64,000 nt of DNA. It comes from an uncultured Candidatus Melainabacteria bacterium. GTDB taxonomy: Bacteria; Cyanobacteriota; Vampirovibrionia; Gastranaerophilales; Gastranaerophilaceae. Positions within the stretch are counted from its first letter, which is position 1, and the number at the start of each line of letters is the position of its first letter. Below the pieces are notes generated by a model. That model worked only from the letters and a program-made list of their open reading frames with translations, was not told the origin of the DNA and did no database searches. The DNA is taken from the NCBI GenBank assembly GCA_934777245.1, contig CAKVND010000001.1:1-64000 (forward strand), written 5' to 3'. Positions 1-8,971 of this stretch are shown here, piece after piece. The position numbers were made by a program, and so were the translations under genes.

Positions 1-1065
1 ATGGTTATCGGTATTCCGAGAGGAATGTCATTTTACAACAATTATCCGTTTTGGTACGGTTTTTTTACAAGTTTAGGGATTAAAATAGTTTTATCTGACC
101 CGACTACAAAACAAACCATGTCTGATGGTTCAGCTCTTGTAGTTACTGAAACTTGTTTGCCTATAAAAATTTATTTAGGACATATTTTGAATTTGATGTC
201 AAAAGGTGTTAAAAACATTTTTGTTCCTTCACTTCAATCTATTGCACCTAAAATTTATAACTGCTCTAAAATCAGAGGATTGCCTGATTTGGTTAGAAAT
301 GTTATCAAAGGCGAAATTAATATTATAGAACCAACTTTGGACAAATCTGCTAAAAACCAAGGACTTTATACATTTTTAGAAGAAGCTGTAAAACCTTTCG
401 GAATTACAAATGTCGATGAAATTAAAAAAGCTTCTAAACAAGGTTGGAAGGTTTATAATAACTTTTTGGTTATGATGCGTTCAGGCATGAGTTACAAAAA
501 AGCAATGAACTACGCGCTTCAAGGAAAAGTATTTATTGAAAATCCTTCAAACTCTGCGCCGATTAATGTTGCACTTGTTTCACACGGTTACAACATTTAT
601 GACGAAAGAGCTTGTATGAAGATTTTTGAAAAGCTTGAAAAAATGGATGTTAAAGTGTTTACTTCTCTTCAACTAACAGATGAACAAATGGACGAAGGCA
701 TCGTTTCACTTGGTCAAAAACGTTATTGGGCTAATGAATATGAAATGACAGGTACAGCAGGTCATTATCTTAAAGATAACAAAATCGACGGTATCATTAC
801 GCTTAACGCGTTTGGTTGTGGCCCTGATTCATTGATGATTGAAAGAATTACAAGAAAAGCTAAAGAAGCTGGAAAACCAATTCTTTCTCTAACAATTGAT
901 GAACATACGGGTGAAGCAGGCTTCATTACTCGTTTAGAAGCGTTTATTGATATGCTTTATCGTAAAAAACGTTCTAAAATTATTAATAAAATTTCTATGG
1001 ATGGCGAATACGATTATGTTCCACAAACAAATATTTGCGATTCGTTGTTTGTAGAAAAGAAATAA
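1..1065 (+). CDS. DUF2229 family protein (acyl-CoA dehydratase activase-related)
   Basis: The first codon is at the window edge, but the N-terminus VIGIPRGMSFYNNYPFWYGF is the usual beginning of DUF2229 proteins, so the gene is probably complete at 354 residues. The family is related to the activase and catalytic subunits of 2-hydroxyacyl-CoA dehydratases; its own reaction is not established. A conserved cysteine lies in the ETCLPIK segment near residue 53 and could ligate an iron-sulfur cluster, as in relatives. The second half has two more segments of the same architecture (HGYNIYDE, NAFGCGPDS). A partner gene may lie upstream, outside the window. A hairpin follows the stop codon. Confidence 0.75.
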   Translation: MVIGIPRGMSFYNNYPFWYGFFTSLGIKIVLSDPTTKQTMSDGSALVVTETCLPIKIYLGHILNLMSKGVKNIFVPSLQSIAPKIYNCSKIRGLPDLVRNVIKGEINIIEPTLDKSAKNQGLYTFLEEAVKPFGITNVDEIKKASKQGWKVYNNFLVMMRSGMSYKKAMNYALQGKVFIENPSNSAPINVALVSHGYNIYDERACMKIFEKLEKMDVKVFTSLQLTDEQMDEGIVSLGQKRYWANEYEMTGTAGHYLKDNKIDGIITLNAFGCGPDSLMIERITRKAKEAGKPILSLTIDEHTGEAGFITRLEAFIDMLYRKKRSKIINKISMDGEYDYVPQTNICDSLFVEKK

Positions 1066-1079
1066 GCAATATTAAATGA

Positions 1080-1108
1080 ACCCCTCGCTCGATATATAAA
1101 CGAGGGGT
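1080..1108 (+). terminator. Hairpin after the DUF2229 gene
   Basis: An 8-bp stem (ACCCCTCG / CGAGGGGT) with a 13-nt AT-rich loop lies 15 nt after the stop codon. The following T-tract is weak (TCTGTT), so termination is probable but not certain. Confidence 0.6.
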
Positions 1109-1124
1109 CTGTTAATAAAAGTAG

Positions 1125-1143
1125 GTTGGGCTTTCAGCCCAAC
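1125..1143. repeat. GTTGGGC...GCCCAAC hairpin repeat, copy 1
   Basis: Perfect 8-bp stem GTTGGGCT / AGCCCAAC with a 3-nt loop, preceded by TAG. A second hairpin with the same outer stem (GTTGGGCA / TGCCCAAC) is at 5407-5426, so this looks like a small dispersed REP-like element. It lies just before the permease start at 1165. Confidence 0.55.
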
Positions 1144-1164
1144 AATAACAATTTGAGAGAGACC

Positions 1165-2394
1165 ATGCTAGATTTCAAATCCACTTTAAGAATGGCTATA
1201 AATTCACTCAGAGTAAACATGTTACGCTCTGCACTTACGAGTTTAGGCGTGATTATTGGCGTCAGTGCCGTAATTATCATGCTAGCGGTCGGCTCAGGTG
1301 CGAGCAAAAAAGTTACTCAGAATATGGAATCTATGGGTACAAATCTATTAACCATTCGTTCTGCTTCCGCTAAATCAGGTGGTGTTCATATGGGAATAGG
1401 AACAAAACCGACATTGACGTCAAAAGATGCGTTAGCAATCGAAAAAAATGCAAGAAATGTTTTGGCAATTTCGACTTTATCATCTGAAAGCAAACAGTTG
1501 ACTTATGGAAACCAAAACTGGTCGACAACAGTCTATGGAATTCAGCCGGCTTATTTGTATATCAAGAACTATGAAGTAGGTTCAGGCAGAGGCTTTGTTC
1601 AAGAAGATTTACAAAATAGCGCAAAAGTTGCTCTAGTGGGTGCAACGGTCGCTACTGAACTTTTTGGTGATGTTGACCCTGTCGGAAAAGTAATTAGAGT
1701 TGGCAATATTCCATTTAAAGTAATCGGACTTTTAGAAGAAAAAGGACAATCAGGGCCATTTGACCAAGACGATTTAATATTTATTCCAATAACAACCGCG
1801 CAAAAGAAAGTTTTTGGAACAGATTTCCCCGGAACGGTCGGACAAATTGTTGTAAAAGGTCAAGATGCTGACATGCTTGATGCGACAATGGAAGACATCA
1901 ATGAAATTCTTACAAATCGCCATAATATCGGTAAAAATCAAGAGAAGGATTTTGAAATCAGAAATTCTGCGGAATTTCAAGAGAAAATGAAATCGACAGT
2001 TCAAACTTTCGCAATCCTACTTGCTTCAATCGCTTCTGTATCGTTGCTTGTAGGCGGTATCGGCATTATGAATATTATGCTGGTTTCTGTTACAGAAAGA
2101 ACAAAAGAAATCGGGATTAGAATGGCAATTGGCGCAAGAGTTAGCGATATTAGATGGCAATTCTTGATTGAATCATTTTTACTCTCAATGATTGGAGGGC
2201 TTATCGGGGTTGTAATAGGGGTTCTTGGTTCTTATTTAATCACTGTATTTGCGCCATCTATGACAATTTCAATTTCGTTATTTTCAATTATTTTGGCGCT
2301 TGGATTTTCCGGAATTGTAGGCGTTGGATTCGGTTATTATCCTGCATACAAAGCGTCTTTATTGAATCCAATTGATGCTTTAAGATACGAATAA
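1165..2394 (+). CDS. MacB/FtsX-type ABC transporter permease
   Basis: A 409-residue inner-membrane permease of the MacB type without an ATPase domain. There is one N-terminal membrane helix (about residues 20-45), a long periplasmic MacB_PCD domain, then three C-terminal helices of the FtsX domain with the signature GGIGIMNIMLVSVTERTKEI. An upstream in-frame TTG lies in a repeat hairpin; the ATG at 1165 is preceded by GAGAGA and gives the normal family start. The ATPase is not adjacent, so it must be encoded elsewhere; a macA-tolC pair is found at 14.5-17.2 kb and could be the rest of the pump. The stop lies 2 nt from the trkH stop on the other strand. Confidence 0.88.
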   Translation: MLDFKSTLRMAINSLRVNMLRSALTSLGVIIGVSAVIIMLAVGSGASKKVTQNMESMGTNLLTIRSASAKSGGVHMGIGTKPTLTSKDALAIEKNARNVLAISTLSSESKQLTYGNQNWSTTVYGIQPAYLYIKNYEVGSGRGFVQEDLQNSAKVALVGATVATELFGDVDPVGKVIRVGNIPFKVIGLLEEKGQSGPFDQDDLIFIPITTAQKKVFGTDFPGTVGQIVVKGQDADMLDATMEDINEILTNRHNIGKNQEKDFEIRNSAEFQEKMKSTVQTFAILLASIASVSLLVGGIGIMNIMLVSVTERTKEIGIRMAIGARVSDIRWQFLIESFLLSMIGGLIGVVIGVLGSYLITVFAPSMTISISLFSIILALGFSGIVGVGFGYYPAYKASLLNPIDALRYE

Positions 2395-2396
2395 AT

Positions 2397-3857
2397 TTAT
2401 TTCTTAAAACTCCACAAATCTTTTTGGAATAAAACCAAAAATGGAATTAATTCTAAACGACCTACATACATATCAATAATTAAAATGATTTTTGAAACAG
2501 CATGCAATGGTTCAAAGCTTTGTAAAGGTCCAAGCAGACCAAATCCGGGTCCAACGTTACCAACAGCACTTACTGCCCCCGTAATTGCAACAACAGTATT
2601 TTTTTCAATCAAACCGAGTAAGAATGCTGAAACCACCAAAAACGCGATATAAAAGAATACAAACATCAAAGTTTGATACAAAATTTCCTTTGGAACAGAA
2701 TATCTACCGACTTTTATATCAACAATCGCTTTTGGATGTAAAATCTTCATCATTTCGGATTTCATAATTTTATAAACAAGCATCCATCTCATAACTTTCA
2801 AACCACCACCGGCAGAACTTGCGCAACTTCCGAACATCATTGTAGCGAACAAAAGAACTTTACTTGCATAATCCCAGTTTGCAAAATCTACACTACAAAA
2901 ACCGGTAGAAGAAATTATTGACGCAACGTTAAAAAATGCGTGACTTAAAGAATCCCACAAATTATAATGCATATTGCCAAACAACGAACAACTCAATGCA
3001 AGCGCAATCAGCATTACAAAACTAAAATAAACTTTAAATTCTTCATTTCTAAAAAGCACAAGCGGATTGAGTTTTGCCCAAGCTCGGTATTGTAAATTAT
3101 AACTTACACCTGCAAAAAACATAAAGAAAGTAATAACTGATAAAATAGCTCTATTGAAACCAACCAAGCTATTTGCATTTGGAGAAAGTCCACCACCGGA
3201 AACAGAGGCTAACGCATCGCAAACCGCTTCAAACCCACTCATTCCGGTAAATTTTAAAAGCAGAATTTCTAAAATTGTTAATCCGGCATAAACCTTCCAC
3301 AAAGCAGCTGCTGTATTTTTTATTCGAGGTGTAAATTTATCCTCAGTAGGCCCCGGTGCTTCTGCAAAAAACAATTGTCGGCCTGCAATCGCAAATTGTG
3401 GCAAAATCGCAATAAACAAGACGATAATTCCCATACCGCCAAGCCATTGAGTTAACGAACGCCAAAAGAAAAGCGTTTTGGGATAATCAAACGTTGTTAA
3501 AATCGTTGCACCGGTTGTTGTAATACCGGAAGTCGCTTCAAACAAAGCGTTCAAAGGGCTTATTCCAAAAAATAAATAAGGAATTGCTGCCAACAAACCC
3601 GCAAACAACCAAGAAAATGTTACAACGCAAAGCCCTTCCGATTTTTTAATATCGTTAATGGATTTTATCGACTCAGTTCCTTTAACAATTTTTCTTAAAG
3701 TTACTGATATGAAAAACGCCGCTGCACAAGCAATTAAAAATGGTAAAACTGCGGTGTATTCATGATAAAAAAGTGCTACCGCAATCGGTACAAGCAAAAC
3801 AATGCTAAAATACATTATGCTGAGGCTGAAAGAGTATGCTAAATAAGTTAATCTCAT
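2397..3857 (-). CDS. trkH: TrkH-family potassium uptake channel
   Basis: A 486-residue polytopic membrane protein of the TrkH/KtrB superfamily, which carries K+ through four pore loops. Selectivity-filter-like segments are visible: TSGITTTGATIL, SVSGGGLSPNAN, ASIISSTGFCS and GAVSAVGNVGPG. The start codon overlaps the stop of trkA by 4 nt (ATGA), so the two are cotranscribed and translationally coupled: gating subunit first, channel second. The gene ends 2 nt from the convergent permease gene with no terminator between them. Confidence 0.93.
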   Translation of the reverse strand: MRLTYLAYSFSLSIMYFSIVLLVPIAVALFYHEYTAVLPFLIACAAAFFISVTLRKIVKGTESIKSINDIKKSEGLCVVTFSWLFAGLLAAIPYLFFGISPLNALFEATSGITTTGATILTTFDYPKTLFFWRSLTQWLGGMGIIVLFIAILPQFAIAGRQLFFAEAPGPTEDKFTPRIKNTAAALWKVYAGLTILEILLLKFTGMSGFEAVCDALASVSGGGLSPNANSLVGFNRAILSVITFFMFFAGVSYNLQYRAWAKLNPLVLFRNEEFKVYFSFVMLIALALSCSLFGNMHYNLWDSLSHAFFNVASIISSTGFCSVDFANWDYASKVLLFATMMFGSCASSAGGGLKVMRWMLVYKIMKSEMMKILHPKAIVDIKVGRYSVPKEILYQTLMFVFFYIAFLVVSAFLLGLIEKNTVVAITGAVSAVGNVGPGFGLLGPLQSFEPLHAVSKIILIIDMYVGRLELIPFLVLFQKDLWSFKK

Positions 3858-5197
3858 TTAATTTCCTCAAAGAATTCTCTGATTATTGGCGCATTTTCAC
3901 TTGTTGTAAATATAATCAAATTATCGCCGCTCATAACCTGTGTTGTACCGTTTGGAATGATAATTCTTTTACGACGCTGAATAACACCGACAATCGCCTT
4001 AACCGGTAATCTTAATTCCATAATCTTTTTTGTTTCATAGTGTTCAGGAATTTCAATAACCAAAACTTCGCCTTTGCCTTGTTCAACAGTTGCCAAAATG
4101 CCAATATTAGTTTCTTTTACATTATTTTTAATTTCGTTTAATGCAGCGGTTTTTGATGAAATTGCAATATCAATTCCGACTTTTTCAAACAACTCTACAT
4201 TCGTACTCTTTGAAACTCTTGAAATTACACGGCCTGCGCCCATGTGTTTGACAAGAAGAGAACACAATAAATTCTTTTCATCATTATTTGTAACGCTTAC
4301 AACAACGTCCGCATCAGAAATTTCTTCTTCATTTAAAAGCTCAATATCAGTCCCATCACCGTTTATAACAAGTGTATTTTCAAGTTCTTGCGCTAAAAAT
4401 CTGCAACGATCTTCATCTTTTTCAACTATTTTTATATTAAGCTTCAATGCTTCCAAACTTTTTGCCAATTTTAAGCCAACATTACCGCCACCGATAATCG
4501 CAACAGTTTTTACAAATTCTTTTTCGTGGAAAAATTTACCTGCTAAAATATCTAAAGAATGAGAAAGTCCCATGAATATGACTTTATCGTCCTCATGAAG
4601 CACTGTTTCACCATTCGGTATAAACAATTCGCCATCTCGAGTAATACCTACGATTACAGTATCTTTTGGAAACTCACAATTTCTAATCATACTGTTGACT
4701 AGTATTGAGTTTTCGGCAATTTTATATTCTAATAACCTTGCGCGTCCGTCAGCAAAGTTTTCGACATCTAAAGCCTTAGCAACAGTAATGATTCTAAAGA
4801 TTTCTTGCGTCATGAGTTCTTCCGGCCAAATAATATTGTCGATATAGAAATCACAGTTATATTCTGCATCTTTTGCCAAACCTAAAGAAGACTTGTATTC
4901 TTCTTTACGCACAAAACACATTGTACGGACTGTGCTTATTCTTTTTGCAGTTAAACAAGCAACTATATTCAACTCGTCAGACGCAGTACAAGCAATAAAT
5001 ACGTCCGCATCTTTAATGTTGGCTTGTTTAAGAATTTCGATATTCGATGCGTTACCCGAAATAAAACCGACATCAAGCTTGTTGAACGCGTCGACTTTAA
5101 ATCTTTCATCATCAATTACCGTGATATCGTTATCTGTATAAAACTCTGTTGCAATCATTGAACCGAGTTCATTTGCCCCGAAAATTATAATCTTCAT
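3854..5197 (-). CDS. trkA: TrkA, NAD(H)-binding regulatory subunit of K+ uptake
   Basis: A cytoplasmic gating ring subunit with two RCK units: TrkA_N Rossmann domain (KIIIFGANELGS), TrkA_C, then a second Rossmann domain (VAIIGGGNVGLKLAKSLE) and TrkA_C. I place the start at the ATG at 5197 because families begin with MKIIIxG; a longer in-frame reading to 5263 adds 22 non-homologous residues and runs into the direct repeat at 5258-5310. No good Shine-Dalgarno sequence precedes either start. First gene of the trkA-trkH operon. Confidence 0.92.
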   Translation of the reverse strand: MKIIIFGANELGSMIATEFYTDNDITVIDDERFKVDAFNKLDVGFISGNASNIEILKQANIKDADVFIACTASDELNIVACLTAKRISTVRTMCFVRKEEYKSSLGLAKDAEYNCDFYIDNIIWPEELMTQEIFRIITVAKALDVENFADGRARLLEYKIAENSILVNSMIRNCEFPKDTVIVGITRDGELFIPNGETVLHEDDKVIFMGLSHSLDILAGKFFHEKEFVKTVAIIGGGNVGLKLAKSLEALKLNIKIVEKDEDRCRFLAQELENTLVINGDGTDIELLNEEEISDADVVVSVTNNDEKNLLCSLLVKHMGAGRVISRVSKSTNVELFEKVGIDIAISSKTAALNEIKNNVKETNIGILATVEQGKGEVLVIEIPEHYETKKIMELRLPVKAIVGVIQRRKRIIIPNGTTQVMSGDNLIIFTTSENAPIIREFFEEIK

Positions 5198-5257
5198 AGG
5201 ATTATTTAACGCCAAATGTAGGGTAAAGTCAAACAAATAATATACTATCAATGAAAC

Positions 5258-5310
5258 AGGCATTAAAAAAGGCTTGAAACTAATTCTTGCTCTAATAATA
5301 GAAAAACTAA
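5258..5310. repeat. Left copy of approximately 50-bp direct repeat (recombinase tail / tRNA-Asn 3' flank)
   Basis: This segment is nearly identical to 9339-9390, in the same orientation: CAGGCA(T/C)TAAAAAAGG at one end and CTAATAATAGAAAAA at the other, with a handful of substitutions. In the right copy it encodes the end of a decayed serine recombinase and contains the terminator of tRNA-Asn; in this copy the terminator stem has mispairs. The two copies bound a 4.1-kb accessory segment and look like attachment-site or duplication scars. Confidence 0.7.
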
Positions 5311-5316
5311 TATAAA

Positions 5317-5392
5317 TTATTTAGAATTATATCTTGATTCAGGTTTAACTTGGACTATTTTTATTCCGTTCTTACTAGGAACAACCTTATAT
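5317..5392 (+). pseudogene. Fragment of a DUF2157 gene
   Basis: About 76 bp closely match an internal part of the DUF2157 gene downstream (around 6166-6243). The reading frame gives YLELYLDSGLTWTIFIPF, against YLELCLDSSLTWTIFIPF in the intact gene. Most differences are silent, so the fragment derives from a diverged homologue under past selection rather than a fresh duplication. It abuts the left direct repeat, as if two broken ends had been joined. Confidence 0.7.
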
Positions 5393-5406
5393 GGCATTGA
5401 AAATAG

Positions 5407-5426
5407 GTTGGGCATACTTGCCCAAC
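5407..5426. repeat. GTTGGGC...GCCCAAC hairpin repeat, copy 2
   Basis: Perfect 8-bp stem GTTGGGCA / TGCCCAAC with a 4-nt loop, preceded by ATAG. Same outer stem as the element at 1125-1143. Confidence 0.5.
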
Positions 5427-5656
5427 AAATAAAAGTTCTCATTTCATCTGGTACTTTTTATCAAACTAAAAGTTAATTATAATTTATTTCCATTAATTTG
5501 TTTATTTCACGTATAAATGAACAGACCGTTTGCGAATAGTGTACGTGCAGTTTACGAAAAACGGATTATATTAATAAATTTTTATTTTCATTTCGAGATT
5601 AAGACTTTATAATATATAATATGATTATTATATTATATTAATAGTAAAGGGTTTGT
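5427..5656. other. AT-rich intergenic leader of the DUF2157 gene
   Basis: No gene is seen. The right end (about 5605-5642) is a run of TATAAT-like hexamers that probably includes the promoter for the DUF2157/GDYXXLXY pair; I cannot assign a single -10 box. Confidence 0.4.
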
Positions 5657-6799
5657 ATGGAAAAAATGATTAACAAATGGCTTAGTGCTGGCATGATAAC
5701 CCAAGAAATCGCAAGTGTTTTATTGGATGATGTTAAGAAAGAAAAAGCTAGGCAATATAGAATTAGATTAAATATATGCATTTATACCGTTGCTACAGTT
5801 CTTATAGGAATAGGAATTATAGCATTTATTGCTGCGAATGATTGGTTATTAGCAATATTAACAGCATTACCAGTTTTACAAATACTTCTTATGCTATTCC
5901 TCGCAATTTCAGCACTATTTTTGGGTTATAAGTTGGCATATGAAGAGAATAAATTTCCGAAACTCGGTCATACTATGATATTTCTTTCAACATTGCTAAT
6001 TGGTGGAACGTATGCCTTAACAGGACAAAATTATCACATTAACGCAAATAGCAGTTCATTAGTATTTCTGTGGATGTTGAGTATTTTGCCTGTTGCATAC
6101 ATATTCAAAAATTTTGCTATAAATGTAGTCGCTATAATATTATATATATTAGGAACGATTTTCTATTATTTAGAATTATGTCTTGATTCAAGTTTAACTT
6201 GGACTATTTTTATCCCGTTCTTATTGGGAACAACTTTGTATAGTGTCGGCAATATCCCTGTTATAGTTGAAAAATTTAATAAATTTTCTATATCATATAA
6301 ATTAACGGGTTTAGCTCCAATATTTGTAACTCTTTTGATTTTGACCTGTTCTGTAGAGAGAACTTATGAACAAACATCTCCATATTATATAGTTCCAATT
6401 GTTTTGTTAATAGGTTTAAATTTTATTAATTTTGCAATGAATAAAAATAAAAATTTATTATTTAAAATTGAAACGGGCTATATTATATCATTATTATTGA
6501 GTTTACTCCTTATGATTACTTTGTCTTCAGTATCTGTTCCATGTGTAATGATTCTTGCAAATATAGCAATAATTACAATGATTTCAGCAGGATATAATTT
6601 CGGCTATAAATTTGAAAATAATAATATGATAGCGCTTACGAATTGGTTTATAATAATATATTTAACTGTAAACTATTGTCGTTGGGGGTGGGATATGATG
6701 GATAAGGCATTATTCTTTATTTTTGGTGGTATTGGTTTACTTGCTCTTGGTATGTTTTTAGAAAATAAAAGAAAAAAAACAATAAAAAAGGATAAATAG
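5657..6799 (+). CDS. DUF2157 domain membrane protein
   Basis: A 380-residue protein beginning with a cytoplasmic helical segment (INKWLSAGMITQEIASVLL), typical of DUF2157, followed by about ten hydrophobic membrane helices. Function is unknown. The start is preceded by AAAGGG. One nucleotide separates it from a GDYXXLXY gene, a partner commonly found beside DUF2157, so the two form an operon. It lies inside the segment bounded by the direct repeats, and a fragment of a homologue lies upstream, which suggests a variable accessory locus. Confidence 0.85.
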   Translation: MEKMINKWLSAGMITQEIASVLLDDVKKEKARQYRIRLNICIYTVATVLIGIGIIAFIAANDWLLAILTALPVLQILLMLFLAISALFLGYKLAYEENKFPKLGHTMIFLSTLLIGGTYALTGQNYHINANSSSLVFLWMLSILPVAYIFKNFAINVVAIILYILGTIFYYLELCLDSSLTWTIFIPFLLGTTLYSVGNIPVIVEKFNKFSISYKLTGLAPIFVTLLILTCSVERTYEQTSPYYIVPIVLLIGLNFINFAMNKNKNLLFKIETGYIISLLLSLLLMITLSSVSVPCVMILANIAIITMISAGYNFGYKFENNNMIALTNWFIIIYLTVNYCRWGWDMMDKALFFIFGGIGLLALGMFLENKRKKTIKKDK

Positions 6800-6800
6800 T

Positions 6801-7328
6801 ATGAATTTAAAAAAACTAACAATAATTATTTGTATTATATGGACAGTAATCGTTTCTTTTTGGGTTATTAAAAGTGAATATATTTTAATAACAGGTAGAA
6901 AAGTTCTTTTAAAAACTATCCCTGTTGATCCCAAGGATTTATTAATGGGCGATTATGTAATTCTAAATTATGATATCAGCCAAGTTCCGGAAAGATATAA
7001 AAATACAAAGTATAAACCGAATGAAGAAGTTTATGTTGTATTAAAAACAGATAAAGATAATATTGCAACTATTGACCGAATACAAACTTTTTCTGAACCA
7101 GATGACCCTTTATACATAAAGGGGAAAATATCAAAATGTAATACAATAGTCCCTTTATGGAAAACTGGAACTTGTATTAATTATGGAATTGAAAGCTACT
7201 ATGTTAAAGAACATACCGGCAAAGATTTGGAAAAAAATCTCAGAGATGGTGCATTAGTAAAAATAAGCATTGACAGGCAGGGGAATGCAAAAGTCAAAGA
7301 ATTTATAGAAAATAAATCTATTCAATAG
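6801..7328 (+). CDS. GDYXXLXY domain membrane-anchored protein
   Basis: A 175-residue protein with one N-terminal membrane helix (about residues 5-24) and an extracytoplasmic domain carrying the signature VDPKDLLMGDYVILNYDI, which matches the GDYXXLXY family. Function is unknown; the family recurrently pairs with DUF2157 membrane proteins and probably acts with them in the envelope. It starts 2 nt after the preceding stop codon. Confidence 0.85.
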   Translation: MNLKKLTIIICIIWTVIVSFWVIKSEYILITGRKVLLKTIPVDPKDLLMGDYVILNYDISQVPERYKNTKYKPNEEVYVVLKTDKDNIATIDRIQTFSEPDDPLYIKGKISKCNTIVPLWKTGTCINYGIESYYVKEHTGKDLEKNLRDGALVKISIDRQGNAKVKEFIENKSIQ

Positions 7329-7346
7329 GTCCATATTGTGCATACT

Positions 7347-7517
7347 CAGAAAAGAATAGACAAGCTTGACAAAACAATCAAAGATACTTTTGAATCTGGC
7401 ATGTATAAATTTAGTCAAAGTCTTTAGAAGAATATCGAAGAATGGGAATTTGAAAGACGAAAATTAATACTTGAAGAACAAGAAGTAATAAAAACTACTA
7501 AAACATTTTGCAAATAA
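7347..7517 (+). pseudogene. Serine recombinase remnant (coiled-coil segment)
   Basis: Read from 7347, the frame gives RIDKLDKTIKDTFESGMYKF, then one internal TAG, then IEEWEFERRKLILEEQEVIK, ending at a TAA. The charged helical composition resembles the coiled-coil inserted in the zinc-ribbon domain of large serine recombinases. A more convincing C-terminal piece of such a gene is at 9152-9451 on the same strand, with hipBA in between. The identification of this piece alone is tentative. Confidence 0.45.
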
Positions 7518-7536
7518 ACTTGGACTTTGACAAATT

Positions 7537-8643
7537 TTAATTAAATAATGATGAACATTTATCATTAATATCCAGCGCGATTTCACGTGCTTGTTTTTCT
7601 TTTATTCCAATATTTTTAGCTACTGCTAAAATATCTTCAAGTGTTGGATTTTTACCTTCTCCATTGATTGTTGTAGCGTGTTCACCATTAAAAGACGAAC
7701 TGTAAGTTAAATCATAAGCAGGCGATAAATGCCATTCCTTTTTCTTGTCGTTATATAAAAAAGAGAAATTCTTAGAATGGTCATCTCTGTTGTGTGCAAA
7801 AACATTAAAACACATCAACTTATATAGCTGTTCAATATCTTGATAATTTTTGGTTAATTCTAACGTCAATTTCATCAAAATATTGTAATCAAGATTTGGT
7901 AATCTGTGACTTGTTTCCAGCAATCCGCTAACTGAAATCATATGAACCTTTTTCTCGTTTTGACGGTCAAATCTTTTAATACCAAAATATCCGGAACAAA
8001 TTTTAGAATCATATAGTTTTGTTTCTGTCATTTTTATTCCGCAATCTTTTGCAACCAGAGAATATTTATATTCTTGTTCACCTATATTTTTTAGATCTTG
8101 TGACGACGGAAATTTAATAATCCAATCTTCACCATTAATTTTTGTCAAGATTTTTGGTCTTGCACCGCCTGAAGAACCACCTAATTTAAAAAGTTCATCT
8201 AAATTGCTTGAATCTTGTGATTCCAATATTTTTGAACATTCTTGCGCTAATTTGTCATAATCAGAATCTTGTTCTGGAGATTCAAATTTGTGTTCAGGCT
8301 TATATGTTAAAGCCCCCATTCCGCTTTCTTGCACAACAGCAAGACGATTTAAATTATCTATTTTACTTGGATTAATTTTATTTTTCAATAATAATCTGTC
8401 GACAAGTAGCCTTCCCCAACCGTCAGGCAAACTGTCATTAAATACGCCGAATAAACCGTCAAATGGTTCGTATTTAGGTATAAAAACTTTTTTCTCTAGT
8501 GGTAATGAAAACGGAGAAATACTGAATCCATTTGCAATCCATTCATTGTCATATTCAAACGCAACTAATCTATCCGGAGTTTTAGCTAAAGTCCCGACAA
8601 ATTTATCATTATAATAAACTTTCAAATACTTGTAATTATCCAT
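7537..8643 (-). CDS. hipA: HipA-family toxin kinase
   Basis: A 368-residue serine/threonine kinase toxin of the type II HipBA system. HipA kinases of E. coli phosphorylate glutamyl-tRNA synthetase; the target here is not known. Visible motifs are the N-subdomain (DGLFGVFNDSLPDGWGR), the glycine-rich loop region (LGGSSGGARPK), the nucleotide-binding lysine in WIIKFPSS, the catalytic stretch AHNRDDHSKNFSF and the metal-binding LSPAYDLTYS. All key residues are present, so it looks active, although shorter than the roughly 440-residue E. coli protein. It overlaps hipB by 8 nt and sits between two fragments of a recombinase gene. Confidence 0.93.
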   Translation of the reverse strand: MDNYKYLKVYYNDKFVGTLAKTPDRLVAFEYDNEWIANGFSISPFSLPLEKKVFIPKYEPFDGLFGVFNDSLPDGWGRLLVDRLLLKNKINPSKIDNLNRLAVVQESGMGALTYKPEHKFESPEQDSDYDKLAQECSKILESQDSSNLDELFKLGGSSGGARPKILTKINGEDWIIKFPSSQDLKNIGEQEYKYSLVAKDCGIKMTETKLYDSKICSGYFGIKRFDRQNEKKVHMISVSGLLETSHRLPNLDYNILMKLTLELTKNYQDIEQLYKLMCFNVFAHNRDDHSKNFSFLYNDKKKEWHLSPAYDLTYSSSFNGEHATTINGEGKNPTLEDILAVAKNIGIKEKQAREIALDINDKCSSLFN

Positions 8644-8914
8644 TAATTACCTCATCAATTGAAGTATAAGTTTTGTTTGAAAATAAATTTTCAAAACTAC
8701 TATCCAAATCAAGTGCGATTGCAATTTTAATGAGTGATTGCAAAGAAACTTCATGCTTAGTTTCAAATCTTTTTATGCTACCTAAACTCACGCCAGACTT
8801 TTGCGCAAGACTTTCTTGTGAAATTTTCAACCTTTTACGTCGTTGCTTAATTTTTTCAGCAAGATTTTTAGCTATTTCATTAGGTGTTTTTTGATTTAAA
8901 AAAATGTTGTTCAT
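8636..8914 (-). CDS. hipB: HipB-like antitoxin, Xre-family regulator
   Basis: A 92-residue protein with a helix-turn-helix of the Xre type (KISQESLAQKSGVSLGSIKR), the antitoxin and autorepressor of the adjacent hipA. Antitoxin first, toxin second with an 8-nt overlap is the standard order. There is no Shine-Dalgarno sequence; a consensus promoter ends 7 nt before the ATG, so the mRNA is predicted to be leaderless. AGATAATAT sequences that could be operators overlap the -10 box and lie upstream of the -35 box. Confidence 0.9.
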   Translation of the reverse strand: MNNIFLNQKTPNEIAKNLAEKIKQRRKRLKISQESLAQKSGVSLGSIKRFETKHEVSLQSLIKIAIALDLDSSFENLFSNKTYTSIDEVING

Positions 8915-8921
8915 AGATAAT

Positions 8922-8950
8922 ATATTAACCCATTATGCCATTTTTGTCAA
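8922..8950 (-). promoter_or_regulatory. hipBA promoter
   Basis: On the minus strand TTGACA (8950-8945), a 17-nt spacer and TAATAT (8927-8922): a near-perfect housekeeping promoter. The expected start of transcription, about 7 nt after the -10 box, falls at or next to the hipB ATG (8914). Confidence 0.85.
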
Positions 8951-8955
8951 TAAAT

Positions 8956-8971
8956 AGATAATATACTATCT
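8956..8971. promoter_or_regulatory. Candidate HipB operator
   Basis: Inverted repeat AGATA-N6-TATCT just upstream of the -35 box. A related sequence, AGATAATATATTA, covers the -10 box (8915-8927). Two similar sites bracketing the promoter fit HipB autorepression. Confidence 0.55.

Noticed and set aside
4074..4562. 162-codon plus-strand frame inside trkA
   Set aside because: Antisense shadow of a well-supported gene, low-complexity Ser/Phe/Thr composition.
5197..5263. Longer N-terminus for TrkA (start at 5263)
   Set aside because: The extra residues are not part of the TrkA fold and derive from the direct repeat; the family start at 5197 is preferred.
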